From Caryophanon tenue (GTDB taxonomy: Bacteria > Bacillota > Bacilli > Bacillales_A > Planococcaceae), in the NCBI RefSeq assembly GCF_001700315.1, contig NZ_MASJ01000001.1:1-64000 (forward strand): a DNA stretch of 64,000 nt, in the 5' to 3' direction. The notes under the pieces are model-generated. The model did no database searches. It saw nothing but the letters and a program-made list of their open reading frames with translations, and had not been told where the DNA came from. Of the stretch, positions 36,291-46,026 are shown piece by piece. A program made the position numbers and the translations under genes. Every line of letters begins with the position of its first letter. Position 1 is the stretch's first letter.

Positions 36291-37676
36291 ATGAATTGGG
36301 AGCAATTGGCACAATCTCGTAAAGAAGAATTATTTACAGAGTTACAACAACTTGTTCGTATTGACAGTGTGCTAGATGAAGACAATGCAAACGACTCGAT
36401 GCCGTTCGGTGAAAAGCCACTTGAAGCATTACAATGGATGTTAGCGCGCGGAGAGGAACAAGGCATGCGTACAAAAAACATCGACAATATGGCAGGCTAT
36501 ATTGAGATGGGTGAAGGTGAAGATTCTTTAGGTATTTTATGTCACGTGGACGTTGTACCAGCAGGAGAAGGGTGGACATACCCACCGTTTGAAGGACGTA
36601 TTGTCGGGGACAAAATGTACGGACGTGGCACGATTGATGATAAAGGGCCAACGATGGCAGCATGGCTCGCGATGAAGCTTGTAAAAGATGCCGGCATCTC
36701 GCTCACAAAACGCGTGCGTATGATTATTGGTACGGATGAAGAAAGTGGTTTCCGCTGTGTTGAACGTTACTTTGAAAAAGAAGAAATGCCAACAATAGGT
36801 TTTGCGCCGGATGCAGATTTCCCGTTAATTAACGCGGAAAAAGGCATCGCGACACTTATTTTTAGCGGCACCACTGCAGCGACGAGCAACGAAACATTAG
36901 TATCGTTCACAGCCGGAAAACGCACAAATATGGTACCAGAATCAGCCGTTGCCGTACTTGCTAGTAAGGATGAAGCACTTCCTGCACGTTTTGAAGCATA
37001 TTTGCAGAAAAATCAGTATATAGGGTCTTTATTAAATGAAGAAGGTCGGTATATAATCGAGATGAAAGGAAAGTCAGCGCACGCGATGGAGCCTCATAAA
37101 GGTGTGAATGCAGCGGTGCTACTTGCAACGTTTTTACAGCATGAGCTACAAGGTGCGCGTGAACGAGCCTTCATTCAATTTATCGTCGATGTTTTTGGTC
37201 GTGATATTTTTGGAACGGCTTTACAATTAGATTTCAGTGACGATGTATCTGGCCCAACGACATTGAATGCAGGTGTCATTACATATAATGACAAGCAAGC
37301 AGAAGTAGCAGTAAGTATGCGTCATAGTGTGACATACCCATACGAAGAAAAGTTAACAGCTGCTCAGCAAGCAGTGTCGGCATTTTCAATGGCATTAGAT
37401 ATAGCTGATTATTCAGCACCACATTATGTGCCAGAAGAGGATGAGCTAGTGGCAACACTTTTAGATGTTTATCGTCAATATACAGGTGATATGCAAAAAC
37501 CTTTATCAACAGGTGGCGGGACATATGCTCGTGAACTGACAAAAGGTGTGGCATTTGGGATGCTATTCCCAGGTGAGCCGGAGTTAGCACATCAAAAAGA
37601 TGAATTTGTTGACTTAGATAATTTAGTAAAAGCCGCTGCTATTTATGCAGCAGCCATTGAGCGATTAGCCAAATAA
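36291..37676 (+). CDS. pepV: Dipeptidase PepV (M20 metallopeptidase)
   Basis: A 461-residue di-zinc peptidase of the PepV type. GILCHVDVVPAGEGWTYPPF holds the first ligands, GRGTIDDKGP the bridging Asp, and MIIGTDEESGFRC the catalytic Glu pair; a late His is in GEPELAHQKDEFV. It splits dipeptides, often with D-amino acids at the N-terminus. GAGGTG precedes the ATG. It is followed 29 bases later by a D-amino-acid aminotransferase gene, an association also known in other bacilli, which suggests recycling of wall-derived or other D-residues. Confidence 0.92.
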   Translation: MNWEQLAQSRKEELFTELQQLVRIDSVLDEDNANDSMPFGEKPLEALQWMLARGEEQGMRTKNIDNMAGYIEMGEGEDSLGILCHVDVVPAGEGWTYPPFEGRIVGDKMYGRGTIDDKGPTMAAWLAMKLVKDAGISLTKRVRMIIGTDEESGFRCVERYFEKEEMPTIGFAPDADFPLINAEKGIATLIFSGTTAATSNETLVSFTAGKRTNMVPESAVAVLASKDEALPARFEAYLQKNQYIGSLLNEEGRYIIEMKGKSAHAMEPHKGVNAAVLLATFLQHELQGARERAFIQFIVDVFGRDIFGTALQLDFSDDVSGPTTLNAGVITYNDKQAEVAVSMRHSVTYPYEEKLTAAQQAVSAFSMALDIADYSAPHYVPEEDELVATLLDVYRQYTGDMQKPLSTGGGTYARELTKGVAFGMLFPGEPELAHQKDEFVDLDNLVKAAAIYAAAIERLAK

Positions 37677-37705
37677 TTTTAAGAAGAGAAAAGGATGAGT
37701 AGAGA

Positions 37706-38557
37706 ATGAGTTATTGCTTATACAACGATCAAATCGTTAAAAACGAAGAAATTATTATTGATAAAGAGGACCGCGGTTATCAGTTTGGTGACGGGATTTA
37801 CGAAGTTGTAAAAGTATATGATGGTGAATTATTTACAGCAACAGAGCATATTGACCGTTTTTATGCGAGTGCAGAAAAAATTCGTTTAACAATTCCTTAT
37901 ACAAAAGATAAATTACATCAATTATTACATGAGCTAGTAGAAGCAAATAACTTAGGTACAGGTCATGTATATTTCCAAATTACACGCGGTGCATCACCAC
38001 GTAATCACATTTTCCCTGGGGACGATGTGAAGCCAGTATTAACAGGTAACGTGAAAGAAAACCCACGTCCAGTGGAAAACTTCAAAAACGGCGTGAAAGC
38101 GACAGTACTAGAAGACCGTCGTTGGTTAATGTGTGATATTAAATCATTAAACCTTTTAGGTGCAGTACTTGCTAAGCAAGAAGCATACGAAAAAGGGTGC
38201 TACGAAGCGATTTTACATCGTGACGGTGTTGTTACAGAATGTTCATCATCAAATGTTTTCGGCATTAAAGATGGCGTACTTTACACACATGAAGCGAATA
38301 ACTTAATTTTACACGGCATTACACGCGCAGTTATTTTACAATGCGCACAAGAGATTGGCTTACCAGTCAAAGAACAAGCATTTACAACAGCGCAATTACT
38401 AGAGATGGACGAAGTCATTATTTCATCAACAACATCGGAAGTAACACCATGTATCGAAATTGATGGTACAGTAATTGGCAACGGTACACCAGGTGAGTGG
38501 ACACGTAAATTACAAGCACAATTTGAGACAAAAATCCCGAAACGCGTAGAAGCGTAA
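37706..38557 (+). CDS. dat: D-amino-acid (D-alanine) aminotransferase
   Basis: A 283-residue PLP enzyme of fold type IV, interconverting D-alanine plus 2-oxoglutarate and pyruvate plus D-glutamate for peptidoglycan. EDRGYQFGDGIYEVVKVYDG is the family N-terminal signature; the PLP lysine is in CDIKSLNLLGAVLAKQ (Lys near 146), with the following EAILHRDGVVTECSSSNVF phosphate-binding segment. Length equals the known bacillar enzymes. It likely shares a message with pepV. Confidence 0.95.
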   Translation: MSYCLYNDQIVKNEEIIIDKEDRGYQFGDGIYEVVKVYDGELFTATEHIDRFYASAEKIRLTIPYTKDKLHQLLHELVEANNLGTGHVYFQITRGASPRNHIFPGDDVKPVLTGNVKENPRPVENFKNGVKATVLEDRRWLMCDIKSLNLLGAVLAKQEAYEKGCYEAILHRDGVVTECSSSNVFGIKDGVLYTHEANNLILHGITRAVILQCAQEIGLPVKEQAFTTAQLLEMDEVIISSTTSEVTPCIEIDGTVIGNGTPGEWTRKLQAQFETKIPKRVEA

Positions 38558-38685
38558 TTTTAGCTCTAGAGGCTGAGGTAGCAGTCGGATTTGAACTCAA
38601 ACGACATGCCCGAATAAAAAAATAGCTACATCGTCGCAACGTATAAGAGCCTGCTCAAACGGGAGCGACGATGAAAGTAGAAGAG

Positions 38686-39006
38686 AGATTGGGACAGAGC
38701 CCTATTTCTGATGAAAATAAGTGTATTGAGATGATAAGAATTCGCTGGTGCGTTCCGACACAAGCGGCGACTTCTGCAGGAAAAGCAATGTTTTTCTGCG
38801 ACGAGTAACCGCAGGAGCATGGGCTTTTAAGAGGAACATCTGCCAAGAACGCCACGTCGTGTGGCAAGGCAGATGTGACAAACATCGTGTTTGCCTCAAG
38901 TCATGCCTGCGAAACGCGTCCGCTATGTGGAGTAGCACCTAAAGCAGAAAAATATCCTTCAGCAGTTATCATTGCTGAAGGATATTTCTTTTTGTACCAG
39001 TCTCTT
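38686..39006 (+). repeat. Dispersed intergenic repeat, copy A (longest)
   Basis: The 577-base gap between dat and the NERD-like gene holds the fullest copy. It starts near TTGGGACAGAGCCCTATTTC (38689), passes TTCGCTGGTGCGTTCCGACA, a nested hairpin (38836-38844 with 38868-38876, inner 38851-38855 with 38861-38865), then CGAAACGCGTCCGCTATGTG and the CTTCAGC hairpin, ending in a T-rich tail. Before it, 38629-38637 pairs with 38665-38673 in another hairpin. Both strands show short ORFs, none with ribosome sites. Confidence 0.65.
38948..38995 (+). terminator. Terminator hairpin of repeat copy A (dat transcript)
   Basis: A 15-bp stem (38950-38964 with 38973-38987), then CTTTTTG. Same stem as at 59136-59173. 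Confidence 0.8.
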
Positions 39007-39134
39007 TGTTTTAGCTCAGCGATTTTGGCGTAGATTAAGGCATTTGACATTGGACAGCCCTTCTTTTTTTACCAGTAGTCATGTAAAATAATAACTATCT
39101 AAAAGAACTTTATACATATGGAGTGTGACATAGT

Positions 39135-40166
39135 ATGGCGCAGTTAATTAAATTACAAGACTATATTTCACGCTACCAACTTGATTTGAATCGTTATCCA
39201 ACGCAATTTATACGGCTAAAGCGTGTACAATGGGATCGCGTGAAAGAACAATTTGAGCGGGGTGGAGCACAGCAACAGTGGGAGCCTATTGAAATCCAAG
39301 ATGACGAAGAAAAACCAAAGCCGTCTTTTTTGAAGCGTCTATTTACGAAAAAATCAATGGAAGAAGACGCACATATCAATATCGAGGATCTATCAGTAGA
39401 AAGTGAGCTAGATGCTGAAGATACCATACCAGAAGAAGCAACGACGCTCCATTTTGAACCACGTATGGTATTTGAGCCGAAAAACATTGAAGAGCTAAAG
39501 CGTATGTATTTAGATCAGTTTTTCCATTTCCAATTGAAATGGGCAAGTTCGACATTGTTAGAGAAATCCTACGTCGACCCGCGTTATATGCGTGATACAT
39601 TACTACGCACGCTTACGCAAAGCTTGCCAGATAGCTATTTACTGCTATATTTACCGGTGTTCCAAGTGAAAAAAGCGCCAGTCGAAGTCGATATCGTCTT
39701 ATTAACACCGACTGAGGTTCTTTGTATTACGCCCATTGAACAACAAGATTTAGCCGTTTACGTAGCTGATGGTGAGCGTTTTTGGACACGCAAAATTGAT
39801 AAAACATCGAAAAAAGTATTAAGCCCGATGATTCAGTTAAATCGTATGGAATCGATTGTTTCGAGTTTACTTCGCCAACATCAGATTGATTTGCCAGTGC
39901 GTAAAGTAGTATTATCACGCAACGGATTTATTGACCAGCCTGCGACGGTGTACGGCACGCAGTTTATTGACCAACGTAAGTTTTCAGAATGGTTCTTGCA
40001 GTTAAAGCGTTCAACTTCACCGATGAAGCACATGCAAATTCAGGCAGCGAGCGTGATTTTATCGCATACACAAACGACGAGTTTCCAGCGAGATTTGTGG
40101 AAAAATGACGAGGAAGCGGCACAACATGCAGCAGCTGAAGAATTACAAGATCAACCAAAGGATTAA
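39135..40166 (+). CDS. NERD-like domain protein of unknown function
   Basis: A 343-residue soluble protein. Residues 1-60 are basic/helical, about 60-110 are low-complexity and charged, and about 125-320 resemble a NERD (nuclease-related) fold: VEVDIVLLTPTEVLCITPIE, then a Leu-rich pairing with IVSSLLRQHQIDLPVRKVVL. The usual NERD catalytic E-x-K is not evident, so nuclease activity is doubtful. GGAGTG precedes the ATG. It is six bases upstream of the diacylglycerol-kinase-like gene, probably in one operon with it and trmB. Confidence 0.6.
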   Translation: MAQLIKLQDYISRYQLDLNRYPTQFIRLKRVQWDRVKEQFERGGAQQQWEPIEIQDDEEKPKPSFLKRLFTKKSMEEDAHINIEDLSVESELDAEDTIPEEATTLHFEPRMVFEPKNIEELKRMYLDQFFHFQLKWASSTLLEKSYVDPRYMRDTLLRTLTQSLPDSYLLLYLPVFQVKKAPVEVDIVLLTPTEVLCITPIEQQDLAVYVADGERFWTRKIDKTSKKVLSPMIQLNRMESIVSSLLRQHQIDLPVRKVVLSRNGFIDQPATVYGTQFIDQRKFSEWFLQLKRSTSPMKHMQIQAASVILSHTQTTSFQRDLWKNDEEAAQHAAAEELQDQPKD

Positions 40167-40171
40167 TTCAC

Positions 40172-41071
40172 ATGAACATCGTATTTATTGTCAATGAACA
40201 TGCAGGGAACGGCAGAAATGTGTGGCAACGTATACAGCGTCAACTGACGATTCCATATGACGTGTATAAAACCGCGTACAAGCAACATGCGACGGCTATC
40301 GCTGCGCAAATTGCCGCAACGAAGCAGCCGACGTGTTTAATCGCAGTTGGTGGAGACGGCACAATTCATGAAGTCATTAGCGGTATTGTTGGCGCAACGT
40401 CCATCATTGTCGGCGTATTTAGTGCTGGCTCTGGCAATGATTTTGGACGCGCCTATGAAGTGTTTGACAGTGTAACAGCTCTTGAGCAGTGGTACGAAAC
40501 AAAACAAATGGCTACGCACGATATCGGCACATTTCAGCAAGCGTTTTTTATGAATAATGCAGGATTTGGCTTTGATGCCTACGTCGCTGCACTTGCAAAT
40601 GCCTCGACGCTTAAAAACATATTGAATCGGGTGAAACTAGGGAAGCTTGCCTATATTTATTTTTTAGTGCGCGCATTATTTACGTATGACACTGCGACAT
40701 TTACGATAAACGGTGAACGTTACGAGCGTGTCTGGTTTATTACAGTCTCGAATCAGCCATATTTTGGCGGTGGTATGAAGCTGTCTCCGCATTCCAAAAC
40801 GAATGATGGTATGTTAGAATGTACAGTTGTGCATCATCTTTCTAAACTGAAGCTACTGACGATGTTTGTCACGGTATTTTGGGGTGGGCATACGCACTTT
40901 CGAGAAGTTACGCAATTTACAGCGTCTTCGTTTCAAGTGGATGTATATGGAAAAACATATTGCCATATTGATGGCGAAACGTTTGTTATAAACAAGCAAC
41001 CCGTGCCAATCGCTGTTCAACCGCGTAGCTGGCAGCTAGCACAAAAGAAAAGAAATGAGGAACTACATTGA
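40172..41071 (+). CDS. ytlR: Diacylglycerol kinase-family lipid kinase YtlR-like
   Basis: A 299-residue lipid/diacylglycerol kinase-like protein. The nucleotide-binding loop is [16 protein letters not shown] (near 56-71) and [17 protein letters not shown] follows; the beta-sandwich C-terminal half has [20 protein letters not shown]. It adds phosphate to a lipid such as diacylglycerol or a long-chain base, at the membrane face. B. subtilis YtlR is similar in size. Its stop overlaps the TTG start of trmB by four bases. Confidence 0.85.
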   Translation: MNIVFIVNEHAGNGRNVWQRIQRQLTIPYDVYKTAYKQHATAIAAQIAATKQPTCLIAVGGDGTIHEVISGIVGATSIIVGVFSAGSGNDFGRAYEVFDSVTALEQWYETKQMATHDIGTFQQAFFMNNAGFGFDAYVAALANASTLKNILNRVKLGKLAYIYFLVRALFTYDTATFTINGERYERVWFITVSNQPYFGGGMKLSPHSKTNDGMLECTVVHHLSKLKLLTMFVTVFWGGHTHFREVTQFTASSFQVDVYGKTYCHIDGETFVINKQPVPIAVQPRSWQLAQKKRNEELH

Positions 41072-41715
41072 GATTACGTCACAAACCTTGGGCAGAACAA
41101 TTTATTAGCGATAATGCGCATATTGTTATTGAAGACCCAACACAATTTAAAGGCAATTGGTCAGCTGTATTTGGCAACGACAACCCACTACACATCGAAG
41201 TAGGAACAGGGAAAGGTCAATTTATTACAGGTATGGCATTACAAAACCCAGACATTAACTATATCGGTATTGAATTATTCCCGAGTGTAATTGTGTGTGC
41301 GGTTGAAAAAGTATTAGAAGCAGAAACACCAAAGAACTTACGTTTATTAAAAGTGGATGGAGCGAACTTAGAAGAATATTTCGCAAAAGGCGATGTTAGC
41401 CGTGTGTACTTAAACTTCTCAGATCCATGGCCGAAAAAACGTCATGCGAAACGACGTTTAACACATGCTACATTCTTATCAATTTATGAGCGCATTTTAC
41501 CAGACAATGGCGAGATTCACTTTAAAACGGATAATCGTGGTTTATTTGAATTCTCTCTTATTAGCATGAATGAGTATGGCATGAAATTGAAATATGTTTC
41601 ACTAGACTTACATGCGGAAATGCCGGAAGATAATATTATGACGGAATATGAAGAAAAGTTCTCAGCAAAAGGACAACCGATTTACCGTCTAGAGTCGCAA
41701 TTTGTAACGCAATAG
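41068..41715 (+). CDS. trmB: tRNA (guanine46-N7)-methyltransferase TrmB
   Basis: A 215-residue methyltransferase forming m7G46 in tRNA. SAM motif [16 protein letters not shown], then [17 protein letters not shown], and the family-specific [18 protein letters not shown] with the catalytic Asp, then GEIHFKTDN. The start is TTG 41068, overlapping the ytlR stop (TTGA), with GAGG upstream; the N-terminus [11 protein letters not shown] matches the family, so no ATG is missed. Confidence 0.95.
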   Translation: MRLRHKPWAEQFISDNAHIVIEDPTQFKGNWSAVFGNDNPLHIEVGTGKGQFITGMALQNPDINYIGIELFPSVIVCAVEKVLEAETPKNLRLLKVDGANLEEYFAKGDVSRVYLNFSDPWPKKRHAKRRLTHATFLSIYERILPDNGEIHFKTDNRGLFEFSLISMNEYGMKLKYVSLDLHAEMPEDNIMTEYEEKFSAKGQPIYRLESQFVTQ

Positions 41716-41742
41716 TCAATTCGAAAAAAGGGGAGAAGTAGA

Positions 41743-42609
41743 ATGGACAAGTATGTATTTCACGATATGACATTAACGTGGTTAAACGGAGGGATAACGT
41801 CGCTTGATGGTGGAGCGATGTTTGGCGTTGTGCCAAAACCGCTTTGGCTACGTAAATATCCAGCGAATGAGGCCAATCAAATCGAGCTGTCGACAGAGCC
41901 GATTTTAGTGCAATTCGGTGGCAAGAACTATGTCATTGACACGGGTGTAGGTCATGGCAAGTTAAATGAAAAACAATTGCGCAATTTCGGTGTCACTGAA
42001 GAAGGTGATATTGAAGGAAGTTTAGCGCAGCTAGGTTTAACAACAGCCGATATTGACGGCGTATTATGCACGCATTTGCATTTTGACCATGCAGGTGGCT
42101 TAACGCATTATGAAGGAGAGACGCTTGTTTCAACATTCCCGAAGGCGACGATTTATGTGTCGCAAAAAGAATGGGATGAAATGCGTAACCCGAATATTCG
42201 TTCAAAAAACACCTATTGGAAAGAAAACTGGGAACCTGTGCAAGCGCAGGTCGTAACATTTGATGAGCGTCTAGAAGTAGTACCAGGCATCGAGATGATT
42301 CACACGGGTGGACATAGCGATGGGCATGCCATTATTAAATTAACACAGCAACAAGAGGTGTTAATTCATATGGCTGATATTATGCCAACACACGCACACC
42401 AAAATCCGTTATGGGTGATGGCGTATGATGATTATCCAATGACATCTGTATTTACGAAAGAAAAACTAATGGCTGAAGCGTATGAAAATGGCTATCGTTT
42501 TATTTTTTATCACGATGCGTATTTCCGTATGATGCAGTGGGGACAAGATGGTAAAACCGTCATTGACTCGCTACCTCGTACAAAGCCGGTTGCCGTGCCA
42601 TTAACATAA
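41743..42609 (+). CDS. ytnP: MBL-fold hydrolase YtnP (quorum-quenching lactonase type)
   Basis: A 288-residue metallo-beta-lactamase-fold protein. [14 protein letters not shown] is the H-x-H-x-D-H zinc motif (near 106), with TGGHSDGHA and a late HDAYF His completing the site. B. subtilis YtnP, also next to the trmB gene, degrades acyl-homoserine-lactone-like signals from Streptomyces. Substrate here is inferred from family. AAGGGGAG precedes the ATG. Confidence 0.9.
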   Translation: MDKYVFHDMTLTWLNGGITSLDGGAMFGVVPKPLWLRKYPANEANQIELSTEPILVQFGGKNYVIDTGVGHGKLNEKQLRNFGVTEEGDIEGSLAQLGLTTADIDGVLCTHLHFDHAGGLTHYEGETLVSTFPKATIYVSQKEWDEMRNPNIRSKNTYWKENWEPVQAQVVTFDERLEVVPGIEMIHTGGHSDGHAIIKLTQQQEVLIHMADIMPTHAHQNPLWVMAYDDYPMTSVFTKEKLMAEAYENGYRFIFYHDAYFRMMQWGQDGKTVIDSLPRTKPVAVPLT

Positions 42610-42618
42610 GAACGATAT

Positions 42619-42656
42619 AAAAAAGCTTGCTTGGCATATGCCGAGCAAGCTTTTTT
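42619..42656. terminator. Bidirectional terminator after ytnP
   Basis: A stem of about 17 bp (42620-42637 with 42638-42655 region, one mismatch) with A and T runs on both sides, between convergent genes. Confidence 0.9.
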
Positions 42657-42693
42657 ATGGGTAAGTGTGGGTAAAAATGATACAGATTGTGTG

Positions 42694-42987
42694 TTAAAAA
42701 CGTAAATATGCAACCATGCCTTCTACATCATCAATGGCTAATTCAATACCAGCAGATGCGGCATTTTTTTGAAGCACATCGTTAATGTATAGGCGGATTG
42801 CGGCAATAAATGTGCCTGTGTTGAAATATTCAATGTGACCGGCAACGTCTGCTTCTGCACCGTAGCCAGCTGCGTCATCATATGTTAATTCAACTGTTAC
42901 AGCTGAAGGCTCAACATTTTTGTAACGCGCATGAAAGCGACATACTGCATTGACTAAATCTTGTTCAAGTAATGTTATTTGTTCCAT
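42694..42987 (-). CDS. YxcD/DUF2653-like protein
   Basis: A 97-residue acidic protein. LLEQDLVNAVCRFHARYKNV, VTVELTYDDAAGYGAEADV and the C-terminal LAIDDVEGMVAYLRF match the DUF2653 (B. subtilis YxcD) pattern as I remember it. Function unknown. It overlaps the upstream membrane-protein gene by 13 bases and has no close ribosome site of its own, implying coupled translation. Confidence 0.7.
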   Translation of the reverse strand: MEQITLLEQDLVNAVCRFHARYKNVEPSAVTVELTYDDAAGYGAEADVAGHIEYFNTGTFIAAIRLYINDVLQKNAASAGIELAIDDVEGMVAYLRF

Positions 42988-43481
42988 GGAGTATCTGTCG
43001 CCTCTTTTTGCTCTTTTTTACGACCACCAAATAGCTTTTTGATGACGAATACTAATAGACCAACAACTGCAACAATCGCAAGCATGTTAATCATAAAGCC
43101 TAAAATTGAACCTAGCATACCTAAGTCACCGAATAAACCACCGAATAATAAGCCCGCTAGACCACCAATCATTAAACCTTTCATAAGACCGCTAGACATG
43201 AAGCCGCCCTTTTTCTCTTCAGGTTTTGCTGTTTTTGCAGATGATGAATTGTTATTATTCGTCGTTGCATTATTGTTATTTGTTGTGTTGTTGTTATTGT
43301 TCACAGCTGCATTTGAGTTTGTCTCATTATCATCTTGTGAATTGTTATTATTGTTATAGTTTTTCTTGCCTGACTTATATGACTTTGCTTCTACTTGTGA
43401 AACATCGTCAAATGATAGAAAGCTTCCCACGCTTGAGAAGATTAACGTCATCGCAAAAAGAGCTGCGATAATTTTTTTCAT
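42975..43481 (-). CDS. Secreted/membrane protein with Asn-rich linker
   Basis: A 168-residue protein: signal peptide (about 1-33), an Asn/Thr-rich low-complexity stretch (about 40-80, with runs of up to five Asn), then a Gly/Leu-rich hydrophobic region (about 95-150) with two probable helices, LMIGGLAGLLFGGLFGDLGM and MLAIVAVVGLLVFVI, and a basic tail. The glycine-rich helix pair recalls Tim44-like membrane proteins. GGAGGGA precedes the ATG. It is coupled to the DUF2653 gene. Function unknown. Confidence 0.7.
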   Translation of the reverse strand: MKKIIAALFAMTLIFSSVGSFLSFDDVSQVEAKSYKSGKKNYNNNNNSQDDNETNSNAAVNNNNNTTNNNNATTNNNNSSSAKTAKPEEKKGGFMSSGLMKGLMIGGLAGLLFGGLFGDLGMLGSILGFMINMLAIVAVVGLLVFVIKKLFGGRKKEQKEATDTPWNK

Positions 43482-43614
43482 TTTGTTCCCTCCGACTATT
43501 ATTTTCTCGTAAATGACTTTACTTTCTTAGTATATCATCAAGAAAGGTCAAAAAGAAATAATCACATCGCGATTACGCAAGAATACACATATTTTAGGGA
43601 AAAAGCGAATAGAC

Positions 43615-43653
43615 GCATAAAAAAAGGCGTCTCCACCTTTATCGTGAAGACCC
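43615..43653 (-). terminator. Terminator of the Thr/Ser-rich protein gene
   Basis: Minus strand: stem 43651-43644 with 43636-43629 (8 bp, one mismatch) followed by an eight-base T run. Confidence 0.65.
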
Positions 43654-43667
43654 CCATTCTCGAAACA

Positions 43668-44330
43668 TTATACTTTTTTAGCAGCTTGTTGTGCCTCAGC
43701 ATATTTATTAAAAATGTTTTGTTGTAATGCTTGCACCGAACCGAGCATTGCTGATGTGTTCAACTCTTTTTTAGCTGTTAATGTATGGTCAATATAGCTC
43801 GTTAACGTCGTCATATTTGCCTGTAGCTTATCGATGCGGTTTGTTATCGCAGCATTCGGTTGTTCGACTTGTTGAAGCGCTGTTAACTGCGTATCATATT
43901 GGTCTTTCGCAGCTGATAGATGCTGCATTTGTTGTGCGTCAAATTGTGCCATTAATAAAGTAGATAATGTGCTCGATGACGTTGCGTTTGTAGCGCCACC
44001 GAAGAGGGAAGCGGTAGAACGTTCGTCAGCAGGTATATTTGACTGCATTAAGTATGTTTGCATTGCCTCTGTCGGTGTTGACGTACTGCCGCTTAACAGT
44101 GAATTTAAATAATACGCGTATGTCGAATTAGCGCCGAGTAATTCACTGACACTTTTCGCGCTTGTTGTATCGGTTGCAGCGAGCAGTGATGAGACATCAT
44201 TTGTCGATGAAGTTTGCATATATTGTTGTAAAATGTCGTTAAAATTTGTTGTTGTTGCTGTGGTGTTCAATGTTGCTGTTGTTTTTGGCAACAGCGATAG
44301 TAAGTCGAGAGAGTAATTGGACTGAATCAA
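43668..44330 (-). CDS. Thr/Ser/Gln-rich protein of unknown function
   Basis: A 220-residue protein without a signal peptide or membrane helix. Residues 1-120 are rich in Thr, Ser, Ala and Leu (LLSLLPKTTATLNTTATTTN, FNDILQQYMQT), and the C-terminal half (about 130-220) is predicted helical coiled coil. The TTG start at 44330 has TAAGGAGGG six bases upstream, so expression is likely. The disordered N-terminus with short amphipathic segments resembles termini of proteins exported by flagellar or lytic systems, but that is only a resemblance. Confidence 0.6.
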   Translation of the reverse strand: MIQSNYSLDLLSLLPKTTATLNTTATTTNFNDILQQYMQTSSTNDVSSLLAATDTTSAKSVSELLGANSTYAYYLNSLLSGSTSTPTEAMQTYLMQSNIPADERSTASLFGGATNATSSSTLSTLLMAQFDAQQMQHLSAAKDQYDTQLTALQQVEQPNAAITNRIDKLQANMTTLTSYIDHTLTAKKELNTSAMLGSVQALQQNIFNKYAEAQQAAKKV

Positions 44331-44389
44331 TGAAAGCCCTCCTTATCGAGCGATATAGCTCTAATATCGGCAGCATTTGGAGCAATATC

Positions 44390-44430
44390 AATAAAAAAAG
44401 TGTGACTAGAATAATTTCTAATCACACTTT
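44390..44430 (-). terminator. Terminator of ytzB
   Basis: Minus strand: a 15-bp stem (44430-44416 with 44411-44397, one mismatch) followed by a T run. Confidence 0.88.
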
Positions 44431-44438
44431 CGCATAGA

Positions 44439-44753
44439 TTAAACGCGTACTAAATCTACAACTACACCAGAACGAGCGTCTGCTGTAAATTCAAATGATT
44501 CTGTTTCGCCTTCAACAACGCGAGAAATACCACCACGGTAAACTGGTAATTCACCAACAGTATGTTTAATTGTTTCTGGTTTTGCATAAATCCAAGTCGC
44601 ATCGATTGGAGACTCTTTGCGGAATTCATCTTTAATACCTTGTAAGACACGGTCAGAAGACATGTATGGAGATACACGCTCAGTTGTTTGGTTTACTAAT
44701 ACTGAAACAGCAACACCTGTTGCTACACCTAAAAGAAAATCACGTAAGTTCAT
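44439..44753 (-). CDS. ytzB: PepSY-domain protein YtzB
   Basis: A 104-residue protein: an N-terminal hydrophobic anchor (about 5-22) and a PepSY domain in the rest, with WIYAKPETIKHTVGELPVYR, RGGISRVVEGETESFEF and DARSGVVVDL. PepSY domains act as inhibitors or chaperones near proteases at the cell surface. B. subtilis ytzB adjoins ytoP, as here, but the two are divergent in this window. AAGGGGG precedes the ATG. Confidence 0.85.
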   Translation of the reverse strand: MNLRDFLLGVATGVAVSVLVNQTTERVSPYMSSDRVLQGIKDEFRKESPIDATWIYAKPETIKHTVGELPVYRGGISRVVEGETESFEFTADARSGVVVDLVRV

Positions 44754-44889
44754 TGTTACGTCCCCCTTAACTCAATATGTTTCTATTGTATCATAACAAA
44801 AATATTCTAAAAAGGAGAAAGAATTTCGAATTGCGAAATGATTATGTTATAATTGAGCGTACTATATGTGAAAAAGAGAGGCGACTGTC

Positions 44890-45966
44890 TTGAACGAGCA
44901 AACATTACAATTATTTAAAACATTAACAGAATTACCAGGAGCACCTGGACAAGAGCATGCGGTACGTGCATTTATGCGTAGCGAGCTAGAGAAATACTCA
45001 GATGAAATTATTCAAGATAATTTAGGTGGCATTTTTGGCGTGCGTAAAGCAGTAGACGACAATGCACCGAAAATTTTAGTAGCAGGGCATATGGATGAGG
45101 TTGGCTTTATGGTAACGTCAATTACCGACAATGGTATGATCCGTTTCCAACCTTTAGGCGGCTGGTGGAACCAAGTAATGCTAGCGCAACGTGTAACCGT
45201 GTATACGAAAAATGGTGAAATCCCAGGTGTCATTGCATCGATTCCGCCACATCTTTTAACAGATGCGGAACGTGCAAAGCCAATGGATATGAAAAATATG
45301 CTTATTGATATTGGTGCGGATTCAAAAGAAGATGCACAACAATTAGGCATTCGTCCAGGGCAGCAAATTATTCCTGTATGTCCATTTACACCAATGGCAA
45401 ACCCGAATAAAATTATGGCAAAAGCATGGGATAACCGTTACGGCTGTGGTTTAGCAATTGAGCTATTACAAGAACTACACGGCAAAGAAGTTGCATCTCA
45501 CATTTATTCGGGTGCCAACGTCATGGAAGAAGTTGGTTTACGTGGTGCACAAACGTCAGCAAATATGATTCAACCCGATTTATTTTTCGCACTAGATGCT
45601 TCACCAGCAAATGATACGTCAGGTGATAAAACGCAGTTCGGTCAATTAGGTAAAGGGCCACTACTACGTATTTTTGATCGCACGATGGTTACGCACCGCG
45701 GCATTCGTGAATTTATTTTAGATACAGCAGAATCAAATAACATTCCGTATCAATATTTCGTATCACCAGGTGGTACGGATGCAGGACGTGTACACACAGC
45801 AAACGATGGTATTCCATCAGCAGTTATTGGTATTTGCTCGCGTTATATTCATACATCGGCGTCAATCATTCATATTGATGACTATGCAGCAGCAAAAGAA
45901 CTATTAATTAAATTAGTAACGTCTTGCGATAAAACAACAATCGATTCAATTAAAGCAAACGTATAA
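44890..45966 (+). CDS. ytoP: M42-family aminopeptidase YtoP
   Basis: A 358-residue di-metal aminopeptidase/glutamyl-aminopeptidase of the tetrahedral TET type. [15 protein letters not shown] opens the enzyme; [15 protein letters not shown] holds the first His/Asp ligands, [10 protein letters not shown] the bridging Asp, and [13 protein letters not shown] the catalytic Glu pair; late His in [10 protein letters not shown]. The TTG start at 44890 follows AGAGAGG by about eight bases and gives the expected N-terminus. Confidence 0.92.
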   Translation: MNEQTLQLFKTLTELPGAPGQEHAVRAFMRSELEKYSDEIIQDNLGGIFGVRKAVDDNAPKILVAGHMDEVGFMVTSITDNGMIRFQPLGGWWNQVMLAQRVTVYTKNGEIPGVIASIPPHLLTDAERAKPMDMKNMLIDIGADSKEDAQQLGIRPGQQIIPVCPFTPMANPNKIMAKAWDNRYGCGLAIELLQELHGKEVASHIYSGANVMEEVGLRGAQTSANMIQPDLFFALDASPANDTSGDKTQFGQLGKGPLLRIFDRTMVTHRGIREFILDTAESNNIPYQYFVSPGGTDAGRVHTANDGIPSAVIGICSRYIHTSASIIHIDDYAAAKELLIKLVTSCDKTTIDSIKANV

Positions 45967-45971
45967 AATAG

Positions 45972-46003
45972 TCGTGTAGCAAAGTATTTGCTACACGATT
46001 TCT
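45972..46003 (+). terminator. Terminator after ytoP
   Basis: A perfect 12-bp stem (45972-45983 with 45987-45998) with a short, interrupted T tract. Confidence 0.7.
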
Positions 46004-46026
46004 TTGTAAATAGAGGAGTGAAAAAG

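Noticed and set aside
38626-38942. Several 60-78-codon ORFs on both strands in the dat-NERD gap
   Set aside because: They overlap each other in several frames within repeat copy A and have no Shine-Dalgarno sites or protein-like composition.
43226-43471. Plus-strand ORFs opposite the Asn-rich gene
   Set aside because: They arise from the antisense of AAT/AAC runs and show no start signals.
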